From CAUZWH01 sp965247665 (GTDB taxonomy: Bacteria; Pseudomonadota; Alphaproteobacteria; SHVV01): DNA of 64,000 nt. Below, piece after piece: positions 60,864 through 64,000 of this stretch. The stretch covers positions 620,001-684,000 of the forward strand of contig CBDFHH010000005.1 of the NCBI GenBank assembly GCA_965247665.1. Direction: 5' to 3'. A program made the position numbers and the translations under genes. Every line of letters starts with the position of its first letter. Position 1 is the first letter of the stretch. The notes below the pieces were generated by a model. It ran no database searches. It had not been told where the DNA came from and saw only the letters and a list, made by a program, of their open reading frames with translations.

Positions 60864-61247
60864 CTACGAGGGGTCGCTCACGACCACCGCGCCGTCGACC
60901 ACCGCGACCGGGATGCTGTCGAGATGTTCGCCGCGGCACGGGCCGCCAACGCACAATCCGTCGTCGAGCTGAAACACGGCGCCATGCATGGCACAGATGA
61001 CGTAGTCGCCGTCCTCGGTCAGGAATTCGCCCGGCTTCCAGTCGAGCGGTCCATGCACGTGCGGGCAGTCGTTGGCGTAGCTCAGCAGCTGGTTGCCGCG
61101 GCGCAGTACGAACATCTGAAATCGTTCGAACCCCTTGCCGAAGCTGAACAGCTTGGTGCCGCCATCGGGAATGTCTTCGAAGCGGCCCAGTACGACACCC
61201 ACCTTGGGCCGGTTGATCCGACGCTTTGCTTGGGGGTCGGTGGTCAC
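60864..61247 (-). CDS. Small Rieske [2Fe-2S] ferredoxin-like protein
   Basis: A 127-residue single-domain Rieske protein with CPHVHGPLDW and CAMHGAVFQ as cluster motifs. GTG 61247 overlaps the EVE-gene stop (GTGA), so translation is coupled; a longer start at 61283 is less likely. It is clearly homologous to the next gene but diverged, so the pair is an old duplication. Its redox partner is unknown. Confidence 0.9.
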   Translation of the reverse strand: MTTDPQAKRRINRPKVGVVLGRFEDIPDGGTKLFSFGKGFERFQMFVLRRGNQLLSYANDCPHVHGPLDWKPGEFLTEDGDYVICAMHGAVFQLDDGLCVGGPCRGEHLDSIPVAVVDGAVVVSDPS

Positions 61248-61654
61248 GCCTCGACGCTCCCGAGCTTGCAAATCAATCGCCACGATTTGGCATCGATCGG
61301 CATCACCGACAAGCGCGACTGCCGCACCAGGGCGAGGTGATTGAGGCGCTCGTCGGCTTTGATCTGGGCCAGGGTTACCGGCTTCAGCGGCGCGACAGCC
61401 TTGACGTCGACCATGCCGAAGCGGCCGCTCTTGTCGGTGTGGTCGGGGTAGTACTCCCTGACCACTTCGAGGATGCCGACGATCTCCTTCGCGTTGACCG
61501 AGTGATAGAAGAAGCAGTGGTCGCCGATCTTCATCTTCTTCATATTGGCCGAGGCCTGGAAATTACGCACGCCGTCCCACTCCGCGGTGCCGGCCTTGAC
61601 ATGGTCGTCCCATGACCATGCGCCCGGTTCCGATTTCATCAGCCAGTAAGCCAT
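61244..61654 (-). CDS. EVE domain-containing protein
   Basis: A 136-residue EVE (PUA-like) domain protein starting AYWLMKSEPGAWSWDDHV, with DGVRNFQASANMKKMKIGD and FFYHSVNAKEIVG. EVE domains are thought to recognise modified bases in nucleic acid. In alphaproteobacteria the gene typically lies near gpsA and tsaD, as here. It is coupled to the downstream Rieske gene by a GTGA overlap. Confidence 0.93.
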   Translation of the reverse strand: MAYWLMKSEPGAWSWDDHVKAGTAEWDGVRNFQASANMKKMKIGDHCFFYHSVNAKEIVGILEVVREYYPDHTDKSGRFGMVDVKAVAPLKPVTLAQIKADERLNHLALVRQSRLSVMPIDAKSWRLICKLGSVEA

Positions 61655-61731
61655 GCCGCGTCTTGCGTCCGTCGTTCTTGCGAAAGCCGGCGAACTCTAA
61701 TCCACACAATTCGCCCGCGCCATCACGCGAT

Positions 61732-62730
61732 TCATTCTTCGCCGCTCTCGGCTCTGAAGGGCCGGCCGAGCAGCGCTTCGATCGCAGCGTCGATCGTTTC
61801 TCCGCGGTTGACAATGCCGTCGACGGCGGCGGCGATGGGCATGTCGATGCCGGCCCGCTGCGCCCGGGCCACCACCGCGCCGGCCGAGAATACGCCCTCG
61901 GCTACGGTGTTGCGGCTACCGAGAAAAGCGCCGAGATCCGCGCCCTCACCCAACGCTTTGCCCAGCGAATAGTTGCGCGACGCCGTACCGGTGCAGGTCA
62001 GCACCAGATCGCCGAGGCCGCACAGGCCCATCAGCGTTTGCGGCGCCGCGCCGACTGCCCGACCGAACCGCATCATCTCGGCCATCCCGCGGGTGATCAG
62101 GGCAGCGCGCGCGTTGTCGCCGAGTTGGCGTCCGATGACAATGCCGCAGGCGATCGCCAGCACATTCTTGACGGCGCCGCCGACCTGGGCGCCGATGATA
62201 TCGACCGCCCGATACGGCCGAAAGGTCCGCCCACCGAGCCGTTGCGCCAGGGCATCGCCGACATTCTCGTCACCGCAGGCCAGGGTCACGGCCGCGGGTT
62301 GGCCGCGGGCCACTTCGGCCGCGAAGGTTGGCCCCGACAGCACCGCGAGCGTCGCACCGGGCAGCGTGTCGTCGAGCACCTCGCTCATCAGCGCACCGGT
62401 TTCCTGCTCGATGCCCTTGGCGCAGATCACGACCGGCGTGGCGTCGGCGAGGTGATCGGCCATCGTCGCGCTGATCGCCCGCACGAACTGCGCCGGTACC
62501 GCCAGCAGCAGCGTGTCGGCCGCGCAGGCCCGGGCGATCTTGCCGGTCGCTTTGAGCGACGCCGGTAGTGCAATGTCGGCGAGGAACGTACGGTTGACGT
62601 GGTCTCGGTTGATCGCCTCGACGACCTCGCTCTCACGTGCCCAGATCGTCGTCGCGCCGCCGCTCGCCGCCGCGATCGCGGCCAACGCGGTGCCCCAGGC
62701 ACCGCCGCCGATGACTCCGATCTTCTCCAC
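61732..62730 (-). CDS. gpsA: Glycerol-3-phosphate dehydrogenase [NAD(P)+]
   Basis: A 332-residue cytoplasmic GpsA starting KIGVIGGGAWGTALAAIA (Rossmann fold). It has VICAKGIEQETG, GAQVGGAVKNVLAIACGI with the catalytic Lys, and GLGDLVLTCTGTASRNY. It makes sn-glycerol 3-phosphate for phospholipids. GTG 62730 follows GGAA; an 89-codon upstream frame is rejected as it overlaps the next gene. Confidence 0.95.
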   Translation of the reverse strand: MEKIGVIGGGAWGTALAAIAAASGGATTIWARESEVVEAINRDHVNRTFLADIALPASLKATGKIARACAADTLLLAVPAQFVRAISATMADHLADATPVVICAKGIEQETGALMSEVLDDTLPGATLAVLSGPTFAAEVARGQPAAVTLACGDENVGDALAQRLGGRTFRPYRAVDIIGAQVGGAVKNVLAIACGIVIGRQLGDNARAALITRGMAEMMRFGRAVGAAPQTLMGLCGLGDLVLTCTGTASRNYSLGKALGEGADLGAFLGSRNTVAEGVFSAGAVVARAQRAGIDMPIAAAVDGIVNRGETIDAAIEALLGRPFRAESGEE

Positions 62731-62740
62731 CCACTTTCCT

Positions 62741-63052
62741 TCAAGCCGCGTCGGCCATCTGATAGTCGCGAACGACCTCGGCGACCCGAATGCGGAAGTC
62801 GGCGAAGATCTCGCGCTTACCGCGCTCCTGCGCTCGGCGGTGTTCGAGATGGGCCTTCCACGCCCGCACCGATGCGTCGTCGCGCCAGCTCGAGATCGAT
62901 ACGTACTTGCTGGTGTTGCGCAGCGAACGGAACCGTTCGACTTCGACGAACCCGTCGAACTGCTCGAGTTCGGTGCGCAGCCGCTCGGCAAGGTCAAAGT
63001 ACTGCTCGCCCTTGCCTTGGTTCATCGTCACTTCGAAAATCACCATGATCAT
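62741..63052 (-). CDS. Antibiotic biosynthesis monooxygenase (ABM) domain protein
   Basis: A 103-residue dimeric alpha/beta-barrel-type protein of the ABM family: MVIFEVTMNQGKGEQYFDLA, then FVEVERFRSLRNTSKYVSISSWRD. Members range from quinol monooxygenases to heme-degrading enzymes and proteins with no known role. It lies between tsaD and gpsA on the same strand, a small gene often seen in that position. The start could be codon 1 or the ATG two codons later. Confidence 0.88.
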   Translation of the reverse strand: MIMVIFEVTMNQGKGEQYFDLAERLRTELEQFDGFVEVERFRSLRNTSKYVSISSWRDDASVRAWKAHLEHRRAQERGKREIFADFRIRVAEVVRDYQMADAA

Positions 63053-63073
63053 GCGGGTTCTCCTAAGGTTAGG

Positions 63074-63119
63074 GGCATCTTAGACTCGGCTTGGCCGAAT
63101 CGAACTAACCTAAGATGCC
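63074..63119. terminator. Hairpin after tsaD
   Basis: GGCATCTTAG at 63074-63083 pairs with CTAAGATGCC at 63110-63119, a perfect 10 bp stem, and an inner TCGGC/GCCGA stem forms in the loop. It touches the tsaD stop codon and lies before the ABM gene, so it may terminate tsaD transcription or serve as an operator for the downstream genes. Confidence 0.5.
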
Positions 63120-64000
63120 TTAGGCCTTGGCGCCGGGTCGCGCCGCGGCCGGGTCGAGCGGCCAACGTGCGCGCGTCGGAGTATCAAGGGCATCGGCAGC
63201 GAGACCGGCGCGGCGGCGTTCGATGGCCGCCCACGCGATCATCACCGCGTTGTCGGTGCATAGGGCCGGCGGCGGCGACACCAGGCGAAAGCCGGCCTCG
63301 ACGGCGACTTTGCTGAGCCGATCGCCGAGGTAGCGGTTGGCGGCTACGCCGCCGGCAACGATCAGATCGCCGCCACCCCTTCCCGTGCGCTCGCCGAACA
63401 AAGCCATCGCGTTGACGACACGATCGCACAGCACGTCGCCGACGGCGGCCTGAAACGAGGCGGCGAGGTCGCAAGCGTCGTGCTCGGTGAGCGGCTGTGG
63501 TAGGCCTGCGACCGTATGGCGTGCGGCCGTCTTGAGCCCCGAAAACGAGAAATCGGCGCCTTCGCGGCCGATGAGCGGCCGCGGCAGCCGGAAGCGGCCG
63601 GCGTCACCGTCGGCGGCAGCACGCTCGACGGCCGGTCCGCCGGGGTAGCCCAGGCCGATCAGGTTGGCGGTCTTGTCGAAGGCCTCACCGACCGCATCGT
63701 CGATCGTCGTCCCGAGCCGCGAATAGTCGCCGACGCCGTTGGCGATCACCAGCTGGCAGTGGCCGCCGGAAATAAGCAACACGAGATAGGGAAACGCGAT
63801 CGGCTCCTGCAGTCGCGGTACCAGCGCGTGCGCTTCGAGATGGTTGATGGCAAAAAAAGGCAGCGCATGCGCCGCGGCGATCGCTTTGGCGGTGATCACC
63901 CCGACCAGCAGCCCGCCGATCAGACCGGGCCCGGCGGCTGCGGCCACGCAATCGAGCTCGGGATAGCCGATGCCCGCCTCGGCCATCGTTTCGTCGATCA
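63120..64000 (-). CDS. tsaD: tRNA N6-threonylcarbamoyladenosine synthase TsaD (5' end outside window)
   Basis: A minus-strand frame open to the window edge, giving about 293 C-terminal residues of the usual 340-360. It has the metal-binding INHLEAHALV, LLISGGHCQLV, IDDAVGEAFDK, and IVAGGVAANRYL. TsaD with TsaB and TsaE attaches threonylcarbamoyl to A37 of ANN-decoding tRNAs. The N-terminus lies beyond 64000. gpsA downstream fits the common tsaD-gpsA pairing. Confidence 0.95.
   Translation of the reverse strand, partial: IDETMAEAGIGYPELDCVAAAAGPGLIGGLLVGVITAKAIAAAHALPFFAINHLEAHALVPRLQEPIAFPYLVLLISGGHCQLVIANGVGDYSRLGTTIDDAVGEAFDKTANLIGLGYPGGPAVERAAADGDAGRFRLPRPLIGREGADFSFSGLKTAARHTVAGLPQPLTEHDACDLAASFQAAVGDVLCDRVVNAMALFGERTGRGGGDLIVAGGVAANRYLGDRLSKVAVEAGFRLVSPPPALCTDNAVMIAWAAIERRRAGLAADALDTPTRARWPLDPAAARPGAKA

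Noticed and set aside
1..64000. CRISPR arrays, rRNA operons or prophage modules
   Set aside because: No regularly spaced repeats, rRNA-like sequence, integrase or phage structural genes were seen.

Overview
The window looks like chromosomal DNA from a GC-rich alphaproteobacterium, probably Rhodospirillales-like. That is inferred from gene content and order: tsaD-gpsA-EVE, rsmB-rpe-heparinase-purH, a DUF1674 protein, a large NAD-glutamate dehydrogenase, and many branched-chain-type (Liv) ABC systems next to aromatic-degradation genes. No rRNA, tRNA or CRISPR array was found. The DNA could come from an isolate or a metagenome bin; the sequence does not say which.

Positions 1-15 kb are accessory and scarred. 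They hold a UbiD-type decarboxylase with a RidA protein, an amidohydrolase gene cut after 47 codons next to an IS5-type transposase remnant, a plus-strand run (Rieske oxygenase, substrate-binding protein, LivH, LivM, SDR) with no ATPases, a decayed hemerythrin, a minus-strand run (MFS, LLM oxidoreductase, amidohydrolase, SDR), a GFA protein, and a junction where half an amidase meets half a hydantoinase tail to tail. Positions 15-20 kb hold a VOC protein, a YeeE/YedE transporter and a compact sulfur operon (soxY, soxZ, diheme cytochrome, flavocytochrome c sulfide dehydrogenase) without soxXAB.

Positions 20-33 kb are the most interesting part. A minus-strand operon encodes two RidA proteins (one very like 2-aminomuconate deaminase), the beta and alpha subunits of a 2-aminophenol 1,6-dioxygenase-like enzyme, and a complete Liv transporter. 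Its last gene is an uninterrupted 1027-codon frame joining a LivM permease, a second alpha-subunit paralogue and an arylformamidase-like hydrolase. Two decayed RidA tails follow it, so part of the locus was duplicated. An aminomuconate-semialdehyde-type dehydrogenase lies 2 kb away, beyond a YqiK-type flotillin. Together they suggest uptake of an aromatic amine or its N-acyl derivative, deacylation, meta-cleavage, oxidation and deamination.

Positions 33-64 kb are mostly housekeeping: a PurM-like protein, an SDR, divergent NADP- and NAD-glutamate dehydrogenases, an MFS protein, nitronate monooxygenase and purH. A translationally coupled surface-polysaccharide cassette (asnB, glycosyltransferase, WecA-like transferase, CapD-like dehydratase) sits between purH and heparinase-rpe-rsmB. 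Beyond that lie the DUF1674 protein, a TauE/SafE exporter, acs, a Bcr/CflA transporter, two small Rieske ferredoxins, EVE, gpsA, a monooxygenase-fold protein and the 3' part of tsaD.
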